In this document: positions 1 through 7,111 of the stretch, in pieces | Numbering within the stretch: the stretch's first letter is position 1 | Layout: each line of letters starts with the position of its first letter | DNA from: Paenibacillus xylanilyticus | Lineage (GTDB): Bacteria > Bacillota > Bacilli > Paenibacillales > Paenibacillaceae | Direction of reading: 5' to 3' | Assembly (NCBI RefSeq): GCF_009664365.1 | Contig: NZ_CP044310.1 | Span: forward strand, 390,501 to 454,500 | Length of the DNA stretch: 64,000 bases | Notes under the pieces: generated by a model | Seen by the model: the letters and a program-made list of their open reading frames with translations, nothing else | What the model was told of the DNA's origin: nothing | Database searches by the model: none | Position numbers and translations under genes: made by a program

Positions 1-134
1 TCCTTAGCCTTGGCAATGGCCTCATCACCATCTGCTGCATCCCCCACGATCCGGATATCATTCTTGCCGTCGAGCAGAGCGATCAGCCCGGAACGCACAA
101 CGACATGATCATCCACAACCAATAGTTGAATCAC
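1..134 (-). CDS. NarL/FixJ-family response regulator, N-terminal part
   Basis: Only the first 44 codons are in the window; the gene runs off the left edge. The reading begins VIQLLVVDDHVVVRSG and has the paired acidic residues (DD) of a receiver domain, then ALLDGKNDIRIVGDAADGDE, typical of NarL/LuxR regulators. The start is GTG, because the nearby ATG at 139 runs straight into a stop; an AGGGGGA ribosome site lies 7 bases upstream. The gene lies 65 bases downstream of the GAF gene on the same strand. By analogy with staphylococcal NreABC it may be the NreC-like regulator, but no kinase gene sits between the two. The DNA-binding half is not visible. Confidence 0.8.
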   Translation of the reverse strand, partial: MIQLLVVDDHVVVRSGLIALLDGKNDIRIVGDAADGDEAIAKAK

Positions 135-199
135 TACATATTCCCCCTGTCCGCTTCCTGGTTCTCTCTTCATGATACCAAAAAAAGCTATTCAGAGCT

Positions 200-676
200 T
201 TAATCTCTGAATAGCTTTTCTGCATGATTTACGCCGGGCCTGCTTAGCTGTGAATGGCTCGCTGCAGCTGCTCTGGCCGCCAGCTCTGCTTCCCTGACCG
301 TGTCCGGTGAGAACGTACATGGCTGCCTGCTGCCAACAAGCAGCACGGCACCAGGGATGCTGCTCTCCAGGAACACAGGCACGGCGATGGCGCATAACAG
401 CCGCTCTGCGATCATCAACGGACAACGGCCGGGTGTACTGGCATTTGTGGTACCTTCGTCCGACAGAGACGTGCGGCCTGTCCGTAGAGCAGTGCCCACA
501 AGATCTTGTCCGGGACGCATCTCCATCCGTGTAACGCGATCATTGGTTGCACCGGAAGTGTACTTCCAGCGCAGCATGGGCCCCGAGAGATAGGCCAGTC
601 CGCAAAAATCAGTGGATGTGTTCAGGCGCAGATTATGGATCATCTCCTGAATGCCGGAAGGGAGTTCATCGTGCAT
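200..676 (-). CDS. GAF-domain sensor protein (NreA-like)
   Basis: A 158-residue protein consisting almost entirely of one GAF domain: helix at residues 1-20, core strands around LRWKYTSGATNDR and CAIAVPVF, and a terminal amphipathic helix. It has no membrane segment, so it should be cytoplasmic. Length and the adjacent NarL-type regulator and fnr gene resemble NreA, a nitrate-binding GAF protein that tunes an oxygen/nitrate two-component system in Staphylococcus. Nitrate binding is inferred from context only. ATG at 676 is preferred, with AAGGA about 10 bases upstream; a GTG three codons earlier is too close to that site. A free-methionine-sulfoxide-reductase-like GAF protein is an alternative. 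Confidence 0.7.
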   Translation of the reverse strand: MHDELPSGIQEMIHNLRLNTSTDFCGLAYLSGPMLRWKYTSGATNDRVTRMEMRPGQDLVGTALRTGRTSLSDEGTTNASTPGRCPLMIAERLLCAIAVPVFLESSIPGAVLLVGSRQPCTFSPDTVREAELAARAAAASHSQLSRPGVNHAEKLFRD

Positions 677-810
677 GAGAGACACTTCCTTTTTGGAATT
701 ACACCATTAGATTAGACCTGGTGACATGGATATGGTTAACCTTTGACCAAGGTGTCCTGAAATATAAGTTTATACGGTAGTTCTATTGTAGTCTCATTCG
801 TCTGAGTTGT

Positions 811-989
811 AATTCAGGGAATTCCCCGATTTCGGTTCTGCAAAATACTGATCTTGGTTAACGTACGGCCTCAATCCGCACACAGCAAGAACTTTACCAT
901 ATCACAACATGCGGTTGCCTTCATAGGATGTGACTTTTCTCACAGCAAATTCAGGGAATTTCTCAGCCAGGTTCAGGTAATCCCCCGAT
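811..989. repeat. Three imperfect direct repeats in the GAF/fnr divergent region
   Basis: AATTCAGGGAATTCCCCGAT at 811-830 recurs as GGTTCAGGTAATCCCCCGAT at 970-989 (16 of 20 identical), and its first 13 bases recur exactly at 948-960. The first copy contains the palindrome GGGAATTCCC (817-826). The copies flank the Fnr box. They may bind the adjacent response regulator; this is inference. The rest of the region between the GAF gene and fnr (677-1114) has no credible gene. Confidence 0.45.
929..944. promoter_or_regulatory. Fnr box
   Basis: TGTGACTTTTCTCACA is an exact match to the TGTGA-N6-TCACA operator of Crp/Fnr regulators, with perfect 5-base arms. It lies 171 bases upstream of the preferred fnr start and about 250 bases upstream of the divergent GAF gene. 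It could allow fnr to control itself and the nitrate-sensing genes under low oxygen. Confidence 0.75.
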
Positions 990-1114
990 AACGTTCACGC
1001 CAGTTTCGCGATAAGATAGATTCATAAGGAAACACGAGGGGGACGAAAGTGATGGGTACGATATTTACAGAAAGAACAACCCAAGCGACAGAACGTAAAA
1101 CGGAGGGAAGCAAA

Positions 1115-1825
1115 ATGACACGAGAGACAGGTGGAATACTTTCGTTCGTAACAGCTGAACAGTGGGCCTGGATTGAGGAAAAAATGCAGCCCAAACGGGT
1201 GAAGTCGGGGTATAGTCTCTTTCTGGAAGGCGATGAAGCCGGATATCTGTACTACATTCGTTCGGGACGCGTGAAAATGACCAAATCGACGGAAGATGGC
1301 AAGGAAATCATTTTGTCGATTCAGCAAAAAGGGGACCTGATCGGGGAATTTGGTGGCATTGGCGGCCAGAATCACAGCTACAGTGCAGAGATGACGGAGA
1401 AAGGCGAACTCGCGATCATCTCGCTCAGTGATCTGGAAAGCGTGCTTAGCAAACATGGGGACCTTGCCTTAAAATTCCTGCAATGGATGGCACTTTCACA
1501 GCGGATTACCCAATCGCGTTTCCGGGATCTGCTGCTCTATGGCAAGGCTGGGGCTTTGGCTTCGACACTGATCCGTGCAAGCAACTCGTATGGCAAAATC
1601 ACTCCTGAGGGGATCGTACTTGAGATGAAGCTGAACCATACGGAGCTTGCGGAGATGATTGGAGCTACTCGGGAGAGTGTTACACGGATGCTGGGGGCCT
1701 GGAAAGAACAGGGGACACTGGACACACTGGATGGCAAACTGATGATTCGCGATCTAGCCGCATTGCGCTGCATGTGTGGGTGTCCTACGTTCCCGAGCTG
1801 TCCAGCAGAGTTATGCCGCCTTTAG
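1115..1825 (+). CDS. fnr: Crp/Fnr-family anaerobic regulator with C-terminal Fe-S cysteines
   Basis: A 236-residue regulator: cyclic-nucleotide-binding-type beta barrel (about 10-120), long dimer helix, then a Crp-type winged helix with LAEMIGATRESVTRML as recognition region. RDLLLYGKAGALASTLIR closely matches Bacillus subtilis Fnr. The last 20 residues hold five cysteines (RCMCGCPTFPSC then AELC), as in Bacillus Fnr, where C-terminal cysteines hold a 4Fe-4S cluster that senses oxygen. ATG at 1115 follows GGAGGG and gives the usual length; an in-frame ATG at 1049, also with a possible ribosome site, would add 22 residues. Expected role: activating fermentative and nitrate-respiration genes without oxygen. 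Confidence 0.88.
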   Translation: MTRETGGILSFVTAEQWAWIEEKMQPKRVKSGYSLFLEGDEAGYLYYIRSGRVKMTKSTEDGKEIILSIQQKGDLIGEFGGIGGQNHSYSAEMTEKGELAIISLSDLESVLSKHGDLALKFLQWMALSQRITQSRFRDLLLYGKAGALASTLIRASNSYGKITPEGIVLEMKLNHTELAEMIGATRESVTRMLGAWKEQGTLDTLDGKLMIRDLAALRCMCGCPTFPSCPAELCRL

Positions 1826-1888
1826 TCTCACCATGGTCATGGATCACAGATCAATCTTCACTGGCGATTGGGGTCGTTACGGAGAAGA

Positions 1889-1926
1889 AAAAAGCTGATA
1901 TCGGTATTAACCGATATCGGCTTTTT
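1889..1926. terminator. Bidirectional terminator between fnr and the acetyltransferase
   Basis: A 16-base stem (1889-1904 and 1911-1926, one G-T wobble) with a six-base loop and A/T runs on both sides. It can end both converging genes. The acetyltransferase stop codon (TAA) lies in the loop, so its last codons are part of the stem. Confidence 0.85.
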
Positions 1927-2455
1927 GGAGTTGAGCATATTCCCTGGCGAGGATCGAATAGACCAACGAATCGTGAAATGCCCCTTTGTAAAACCAATGC
2001 TCCCGCATGAGGCCTTCGTACTCCATGCCGATCTTCTGCATGACTCGCTCGGATGCTTTGTTATTCGGCCGGCATTTGGCGTAGATCCGATGTACACCAA
2101 GGGTATTAAAGGCCCAACCCAGCAGTGCTTGACTTGCCTCGGCGGCATAGCCTCTACCCTGATACTGTGGATTCATCACATATCCCATCTCCGCATTGGT
2201 CCCCTCCTTGTATATGCCAACGCTGCCAACCAGCGTTCCATCAGTTTTCAGGCAGACAGCAAGGTCAAATTGGGATCTAGGCTGTTCCTGTTGCGATTGC
2301 AGAACCTGTTCGATGTACGCAGTGGTATCCTGTTCTGTGTTGGGTCCCCAAGCTGTGTACTTGGTTACTTCAGGTGAAATGGTGTACGTATGTATACTTT
2401 CCCAGTCGTCCAAGCCAATCTCTCGTAAAATCAGTCGTTCTGTCTCTGCTAACAT
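1907..2455 (-). CDS. GNAT acetyltransferase, RimJ/RimL type
   Basis: A 182-residue GNAT protein. It opens with ETERLILREIGLDD, the usual RimJ/RimL beginning, and has YVMNPQYQGRGYAAEA, the acetyl-CoA pyrophosphate loop (QxxGxG/A type), then the conserved NxxSxRVMxKxGM region written here as NNKASERVMQKIGM. Such enzymes transfer acetyl groups to protein N-termini or small amines; the substrate cannot be told. ATG at 2455 is chosen because the upstream GTG at 2464 overlaps the GGGGAG ribosome site. It reads towards fnr and ends inside the shared terminator. Confidence 0.85.
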   Translation of the reverse strand: MLAETERLILREIGLDDWESIHTYTISPEVTKYTAWGPNTEQDTTAYIEQVLQSQQEQPRSQFDLAVCLKTDGTLVGSVGIYKEGTNAEMGYVMNPQYQGRGYAAEASQALLGWAFNTLGVHRIYAKCRPNNKASERVMQKIGMEYEGLMREHWFYKGAFHDSLVYSILAREYAQLQKADIG

Positions 2456-2523
2456 GCCATTCACTCCCCTGGGCGATGATTAAGTTCAATTTACCTGTAT
2501 CGATTGGATCATTATAACAAAAA

Positions 2524-2569
2524 AATAACTCATGAAGCCGATTCAGATCTGAATCCCTCACGAGTTATT
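2524..2569 (-). terminator. Terminator of the 51-residue protein gene
   Basis: Inverted repeat AATAACTCATGA / TCACGAGTTATT, with one mismatch, enclosing a smaller palindrome (GATTCAGATCTGAATC). On the minus strand it is followed by a run of seven T. It lies 10 bases after the stop of the small gene, which supports that gene being transcribed. Confidence 0.75.
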
Positions 2570-2578
2570 GAAAAGGTG

Positions 2579-2734
2579 TTATTGTGGTTGTTTGCATGTA
2601 ACCGCAGGATAAGTATAAGCCAACTTGCGGACAATTTCCTTCTGCCACTTCGTATCACCCAAGGTGATGGCCAGGTTCAGAAGATCCAGATAATCGTCAA
2701 GCTGCAGTGAAGTCTTTTGCAGTGTTGTATTCAT
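2579..2734 (-). CDS. Small 51-residue protein behind a Fur box
   Basis: The reading starts MNTTLQKTSLQLDDYLDLLN and ends VTCKQPQ. It looks soluble, with a helical, leucine-rich first half and one cysteine near the end. The ribosome site GGGGAA lies about 11 bases before the ATG. The gene has its own terminator and a promoter with a perfect Fur box about 80 bases upstream, so it is probably expressed when iron is scarce. I do not recognise the family. Small Fur-controlled proteins such as Bacillus FbpA, FbpB and FbpC help an sRNA spare iron, which is one possible parallel by context; no sequence likeness is claimed. Confidence 0.65.
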   Translation of the reverse strand: MNTTLQKTSLQLDDYLDLLNLAITLGDTKWQKEIVRKLAYTYPAVTCKQPQ

Positions 2735-2812
2735 TTGATGTTCGTTCCCCTTTAGCTATATGATCGGTAATTCATGTAAATTTCAATTGTGAATAAGAGA
2801 CAACCTCAAGAA

Positions 2813-2827
2813 TGATAATCATTATCA
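2813..2827. promoter_or_regulatory. Fur box (7-1-7)
   Basis: TGATAATCATTATCA is an exact 7-1-7 match to the Bacillus Fur operator TGATAATnATTATCA. It sits just downstream of a minus-strand promoter, over or next to the likely transcription start, where a bound repressor would block the polymerase. Confidence 0.85.
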
Positions 2828-2838
2828 CGTATACATTT

Positions 2839-2867
2839 ATTATGCTACGAATACAGCGAAAAAGCAA
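2839..2867 (-). promoter_or_regulatory. Sigma-A-type promoter of the Fur-controlled small gene
   Basis: Minus strand: -35 TTGCTT (2867-2862), 17-base spacer, -10 CATAAT (2844-2839). The predicted start near 2832 lies at the edge of the Fur box. Confidence 0.55.
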
Positions 2868-2881
2868 TGTTGAGAAACCAA

Positions 2882-3178
2882 TTAATCAATATTTTTTTTC
2901 GAAAAAAGACTGATCCATAACAGAAACGGAATGTACACGCCCAAATAAGCCGACGGATAGAGGAACCAGCCATTCAGCAGAAAATGATGAATTTCGGTTG
3001 TAAATGTAGTCATATGTGCATTGGTGGCATACACATCTCCGGCAATGACCGTGTCGGCACTATAGAAACATATAAGAGCCAAGGCATGGAATAACTTTAT
3101 GATCGTTCGGGAACGAAGAGCCAGAAAGACCATCACGAGCGGGACAATGATCAGAAGCAGCAAAAATACAAATCTCAT
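2882..3178 (-). CDS. Small membrane protein of unknown function
   Basis: A 98-residue protein with three predicted membrane segments: residues 2-20 (VFLLLLIIVPLVMVFLAL), 27-45 and about 75-92. A short charged tail (SKKNID) follows. The ATG follows AAAGGAG by about 12 bases. I do not recognise the family. The ORF stops 15 bases upstream of the next minus-strand promoter, so the two genes are probably separate units. Base composition is AT-rich compared with flanking genes. Confidence 0.6.
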   Translation of the reverse strand: MRFVFLLLLIIVPLVMVFLALRSRTIIKLFHALALICFYSADTVIAGDVYATNAHMTTFTTEIHHFLLNGWFLYPSAYLGVYIPFLLWISLFSKKNID

Positions 3179-3345
3179 GGTACATGTTCTCCTTTATCAT
3201 GCTTTTGGTAAACAGTATGGGCAGTCAGGAAGCGGAGCAAACTTTTTTCAAAAATTTTACATAAACAAAGAGGAATTCATCATGTGAAGGATTAAATTAA
3301 AGTGGACAACCCATTAAAAGGTAATCTGAGGAGGAGAAGGAGAAC

Positions 3346-4917
3346 ATGAAGAAGGCGTTGTGGCAGCACTGGATCGGGGCATTCCTAATTTTCATTCTGA
3401 CGGCAACAGCACTGCTGGGGCCAGGTTCACAAGGTCCGGTACAAGCTGCGGCAGCACCGCTTACTGTATCGCAGGCTATAGCTGCTCAGAGTGGTGGAGG
3501 AACGGCGACGGTAGAAGGTTATATTGTTGGACATGCTACCGGCTCACTTACAGCCAAGTTTACATCTCCTTACGCCAATGATTTTAACTTCCTGATTGCG
3601 GATTCTCCGTCAGAGAAGGCCAACGCAAAATTGTTGGACGTACAAGTTTCCTCTTCTTTCCGCTCACAGTATGGACTTGCTACCAATCCGAGCCTTGTAG
3701 GCAAAAAGGTCATCGTAACCGGAACACTTGGTGCATACAACAGCTATGCAGGACTCAAAAACCCAACCTCCATTACACTCTCTACCGGAACAACCAATCC
3801 TGACCCAGAACCGGGCCCAGGGACGACACTGCCTGATGGTACAGGCAAGAAGGTATTGTTCGATAATACCCATGCCCAGACAGCTGGTGCAGCAGACTGG
3901 ATCATTGATGGGGCATTTTCAGACTTCGCGAATGGGCTTCGAAACGCAGGCTTTGCCGTGGATCAGCTTGAACGCAGCATCCCGTATACTTTTGGTGAGC
4001 AGGCCATTACCTACAATACATTAAAAGATTATGATGTCTTCGTCATCGGCGAAGCCAACGTGCCGTTTAAAGCCACGGAGCAGGCTGCCCTGCTGCAATA
4101 CGTACAGAACGGGGGCAGCGTCTTTTTCATCTCCGATCACTATAATGCAGACCGAAACAAAAACCGCTGGGATTCCTCCGAGGTGTTTAACGGATACCGC
4201 CGTGGAGCATTCCTGAACCCGGCCAAAGGCATGTCCTCGGCGGAAGCCGAATCTCCAGCGATGCAGGGAGTTACGAGCTCTGACTGGCTGGCAAGCAACT
4301 TCGGTATCCGTTTCCGCTACAATGCACTGGGTGACGTCAATGCCACCGATATTGTGGCTCCATCACAGTCATTCGGAATTACAAGTGGTGTCAATGCGGT
4401 GGCGATGCATGCCGGATCTACCTTGGCCATCATTGATCCGAACAAAGCCAAGGGATTGGTTTATGTGCCAAGCGGCGTATCCAAATGGAGCAGCGCCGTG
4501 GATCAGGGCGTGTACAATGGCGGTGGGCGTGCTGAAGGCGCATATGCGGCCATTGCCAAGGTAGGTGCAGGCAAAGCCGCATTTATCGGCGATTCCTCAC
4601 CGGTGGAAGATGCGACTCCGAAATATTTGCGAGAAGAAACGGGAGCCTCCAAGAAAACCTATGACGGATTCAAGGAAGTGGACGATGGCACGTTCCTGGT
4701 CAACACGGTAAAATGGCTTGCGGTAAAAGAAAGCTATACGAGTCTGTCGCAGGTATCTGGCCTGACATTGGACACACCGACGAGCCTGCTTGCCATAGAG
4801 ACTCCGGCTAACTCCACAGAACCACAGCTTGAGCCATGGTCTGCTCCGGCTGCAGGATATAAGTGGTACGATCCAACGACGTTCAAGAAAGGTTCATATG
4901 GCGCCGTTACACCTTAA
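3346..4917 (+). CDS. Secreted protein: OB-fold domain plus glutamine-amidotransferase-like domain
   Basis: A 523-residue exported protein. A signal peptide covers residues 1 to about 36 (MKKALWQHW, hydrophobic stretch, cut near VQAAAA). Residues 38-145 look like the OB-fold domain found in the YhcR nuclease family (ATVEGYIVGHATGS then KKVIVTGTLGAY). A proline/glycine linker (PDPEPGPG) leads to a second domain of about 300 residues with KVLFDNTHAQTAGAADW, YDVFVIGEANVPF and GGSVFFISDHYNAD, the pattern of class I glutamine-amidotransferase-like or DUF4350 folds. No nuclease or protease active site is evident, so the function is unknown. A strong GGAGGAGAAGGAG site precedes the ATG. Confidence 0.75.
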   Translation: MKKALWQHWIGAFLIFILTATALLGPGSQGPVQAAAAPLTVSQAIAAQSGGGTATVEGYIVGHATGSLTAKFTSPYANDFNFLIADSPSEKANAKLLDVQVSSSFRSQYGLATNPSLVGKKVIVTGTLGAYNSYAGLKNPTSITLSTGTTNPDPEPGPGTTLPDGTGKKVLFDNTHAQTAGAADWIIDGAFSDFANGLRNAGFAVDQLERSIPYTFGEQAITYNTLKDYDVFVIGEANVPFKATEQAALLQYVQNGGSVFFISDHYNADRNKNRWDSSEVFNGYRRGAFLNPAKGMSSAEAESPAMQGVTSSDWLASNFGIRFRYNALGDVNATDIVAPSQSFGITSGVNAVAMHAGSTLAIIDPNKAKGLVYVPSGVSKWSSAVDQGVYNGGGRAEGAYAAIAKVGAGKAAFIGDSSPVEDATPKYLREETGASKKTYDGFKEVDDGTFLVNTVKWLAVKESYTSLSQVSGLTLDTPTSLLAIETPANSTEPQLEPWSAPAAGYKWYDPTTFKKGSYGAVTP

Positions 4918-4947
4918 GGTAGAATCTTAATGAGCTGCTTGGCTGTC

Positions 4948-4988
4948 GGAAGCCTGTTTGTGACGCTAACGTTGCAAACAGGCTTTCC
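4948..4988 (+). terminator. Hairpin after the secreted OB-fold protein
   Basis: GGAAGCCTGTTTG pairs with CAAACAGGCTTTCC around a 14-base loop. Only a weak T-run follows, so termination may be partial. Confidence 0.6.
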
Positions 4989-5019
4989 TATTTGCTGAAA
5001 CATGACAAGGTTCTGACCG

Positions 5020-5049
5020 GTATAAATGAATCGTACCGCGGGAAACGTA
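5020..5049 (+). promoter_or_regulatory. Possible forespore sigma-factor promoter of cdaS
   Basis: GTATA (5020-5024), a 15-base gap, then GGGAAACGTA resembles the sigma-F/sigma-G pattern imperfectly. Bacillus subtilis cdaS is expressed in the forespore, which is the main reason to point it out. The match is weak. Confidence 0.25.
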
Positions 5050-5095
5050 TAGGTTAACTATGTTGGCATCAATCCAGAAGGAGAGGCGGTAAATA

Positions 5096-5722
5096 ATGAC
5101 CCGGCAAGCAGACTGTGACAGTTCGACCATGAGACAGAGGCTGAAGGAAGATTTGCATCGTGTAGCGGATCGCATGAATCGGACATTGACCCGTTTTGAC
5201 AATGACAGTGTCTGTCTGCTCGCGCAATTCGCTGAGATTCGTACCGAGATCAAGCAGATTGAGGTGCTCGCCTCTTCCTTTTATCTGGATTGTTACCTGT
5301 CTCCCTTTACTGAAAAATTCGCTGAGCTGACGGCAAGTGTACAGCATCTGTCTGATCGCAGATATGGTGCTCTTATCGTTATAGAACGTGAAATCCCTCT
5401 TGAACCTATACTTCATTCGGGTGTTGCTGTGGATGCGCGAGTGACCCATGCGCTGCTTGAATCCCTTTTTATCCCCGGTGCACCGCTGCATGATGGGGCA
5501 GTTCTGGTCCGCGGCAACCAGATTGTCTCCGCAGGCAATGTCCTCCCATTGTCCCAGGCTGCAGCAGGGGAACGTAAAATGGGTACACGCCACCGTGCCG
5601 CTCTGGGGCTAAGTGAATTGACAGATGCCGTAGTACTGGTTGTTTCCGAGGAAACGGGACAAGCTTCTTTTGCCGTGGACGGGGATTTGCATCCCATAAA
5701 TGTCGTTGAGACCATTCATTAA
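5096..5722 (+). CDS. cdaS: Sporulation-type diadenylate cyclase
   Basis: A 208-residue protein, almost the same length as Bacillus subtilis CdaS (YojJ). The first 75 residues form a helical regulatory region with no membrane segment, which separates it from CdaA. The DisA_N catalytic domain follows, with the hallmark DGA at 133-135 (LHDGAVLV) and RHRAA at 165-169 (GTRHRAALGLSE). It joins two ATP into cyclic di-AMP. The N-terminal helices of CdaS restrain activity by oligomerisation, known for the family. The ATG follows GGAGAGGCGG. It stands alone between two differently regulated genes. Its presence supports a spore-forming host. Confidence 0.9.
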   Translation: MTRQADCDSSTMRQRLKEDLHRVADRMNRTLTRFDNDSVCLLAQFAEIRTEIKQIEVLASSFYLDCYLSPFTEKFAELTASVQHLSDRRYGALIVIEREIPLEPILHSGVAVDARVTHALLESLFIPGAPLHDGAVLVRGNQIVSAGNVLPLSQAAAGERKMGTRHRAALGLSELTDAVVLVVSEETGQASFAVDGDLHPINVVETIH

Positions 5723-5778
5723 CGAAAGGCGATAGGAGGCTTCCTAGCTTCGTAATCGTCTTACATCGTGATGTGATT

Positions 5779-5808
5779 TTGCACATTCTGAGATTATCTA
5801 GGTACAAT
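5779..5808 (+). promoter_or_regulatory. Promoter of leucine dehydrogenase
   Basis: -35 TTGCAC (5779-5784), 18-base spacer, -10 TACAAT (5803-5808), about 67 bases before the start codon. Confidence 0.55.
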
Positions 5809-5875
5809 AGAGGATGGCAAAGATACAGAAGCCTTGTGGATTACTCGCAAAAATGGTTGGAGGAGACGGTTAAAC

Positions 5876-6982
5876 ATGAGTTGGTTTGAAGTAATGGAGC
5901 AGCATGATTATGAGGAACTGGTCCTGTGTCAGGACAAAGCTTCCGGGTTAAAGGCGATCATCGCCATTCACGATACAACACTCGGCCCTGCACTCGGTGG
6001 TACTCGGATGTGGACATATGCTTCAGAAGAGGCTGCTATAGAAGACGCACTGCGCCTTTCGCGGGGGATGACATATAAAAATGCCGTATCCGGCTTGAAT
6101 CTTGGCGGCGGTAAAGCTGTGATTATCGGCGACCCGCGCCGCGACAAGAATGAAGCGATGTTCCGTGCATTCGGCAGATACATTCAAGGTCTGAATGGGC
6201 GATATGTAACTGCAGAAGACGTGGGGACCTCGGAGGAAGACATGAACCTGATTTATCAGGAAACGGATTACGTAACAGGCATATCGCCAAGCTACGGCTC
6301 GTCCGGGAACCCATCTCCTGCTACGGCGTGGGGAGTGTACAGGGGGATGAAAGCAGCGGCCAAAGAGGCCTTTGGCACGGATCTGCTGGAAGGCAAAACC
6401 GTTGCCGTTCAAGGTGTCGGCAATGTAGCCATGAGTCTGTGTAAGTATTTGTACGAGGAAGGTGCCCGCTTGATTGTGACGGATATTCATAAGGATTCCG
6501 TGAAGCAAGCAGTGGATCGCTTCGGGGCAACGGCTGTTGATCCGGGGGAGATTACCGGCGTTGAATGTGACATCTATGCACCATGTGCGCTGGGCGGAAC
6601 AATTAATGACGATACACTCAAAACGCTCAAAGCCAAAGTGGTTGCAGGCTGCGCCAACAACCAGCTGCTGGAACAACGTCATGGCGACATTTTGCATGAG
6701 AGAGGTATCGTTTATGCTCCGGATTACGTGATTAATGCAGGTGGAGTCATCAACATCGCGGACGAATTGAATGGTTATAACTCGGAGCGTGCGTGGAGCA
6801 AAATCGGAGAAATTTACACCAGTTTGGAGAAAATTTTCGAAACCTCCCGTACCGAAGGCATTGCAACGTATATTGCCGCAGATCGTTTGGCTGAACGCCG
6901 AATTGAGCTGATGAAGAATACACGCAGCACCTTCCTGCAGCAAGGTCATCACGCACTGAGTGCTCGCCGACTGCGCGGGTAA
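5876..6982 (+). CDS. bcd: Leucine (branched-chain amino acid) dehydrogenase
   Basis: A 368-residue Glu/Leu/Phe/Val dehydrogenase, very like Bacillus leucine dehydrogenase along its length. It oxidatively deaminates leucine, valine and isoleucine to 2-oxo acids with NAD. The glycine-rich substrate loop GLNLGGGK carries the catalytic lysine at position 80, with Lys68 in TYKNA, and the dinucleotide fold shows [10 protein letters not shown] near 185. It stands alone, without the bkd genes that follow it in B. subtilis. The start at 5876 (MSWFEVMEQ) has a strong GGAGGAGA site; an upstream in-frame ATG at 5834 lacks one and would add 14 residues unlike the family. Confidence 0.93.
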   Translation: MSWFEVMEQHDYEELVLCQDKASGLKAIIAIHDTTLGPALGGTRMWTYASEEAAIEDALRLSRGMTYKNAVSGLNLGGGKAVIIGDPRRDKNEAMFRAFGRYIQGLNGRYVTAEDVGTSEEDMNLIYQETDYVTGISPSYGSSGNPSPATAWGVYRGMKAAAKEAFGTDLLEGKTVAVQGVGNVAMSLCKYLYEEGARLIVTDIHKDSVKQAVDRFGATAVDPGEITGVECDIYAPCALGGTINDDTLKTLKAKVVAGCANNQLLEQRHGDILHERGIVYAPDYVINAGGVINIADELNGYNSERAWSKIGEIYTSLEKIFETSRTEGIATYIAADRLAERRIELMKNTRSTFLQQGHHALSARRLRG

Positions 6983-7034
6983 GTCCAGAAGGAACCATGA
7001 GTTGCATACAGCTGAATGCGTTAAAAAGATAGCC

Positions 7035-7078
7035 AAAGAGGCAGGTATTCCCGAGGGGGGAATGTCTGCCTCTTTTTT
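7035..7078 (+). terminator. Terminator after leucine dehydrogenase
   Basis: Stem AAAGAGGCAG / CTGCCTCTTT followed by a T-run, with a 21-base loop. Confidence 0.85.
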
Positions 7079-7111
7079 GACGGGTTAACCTTTTACAGCG
7101 TATTGGCTGGC

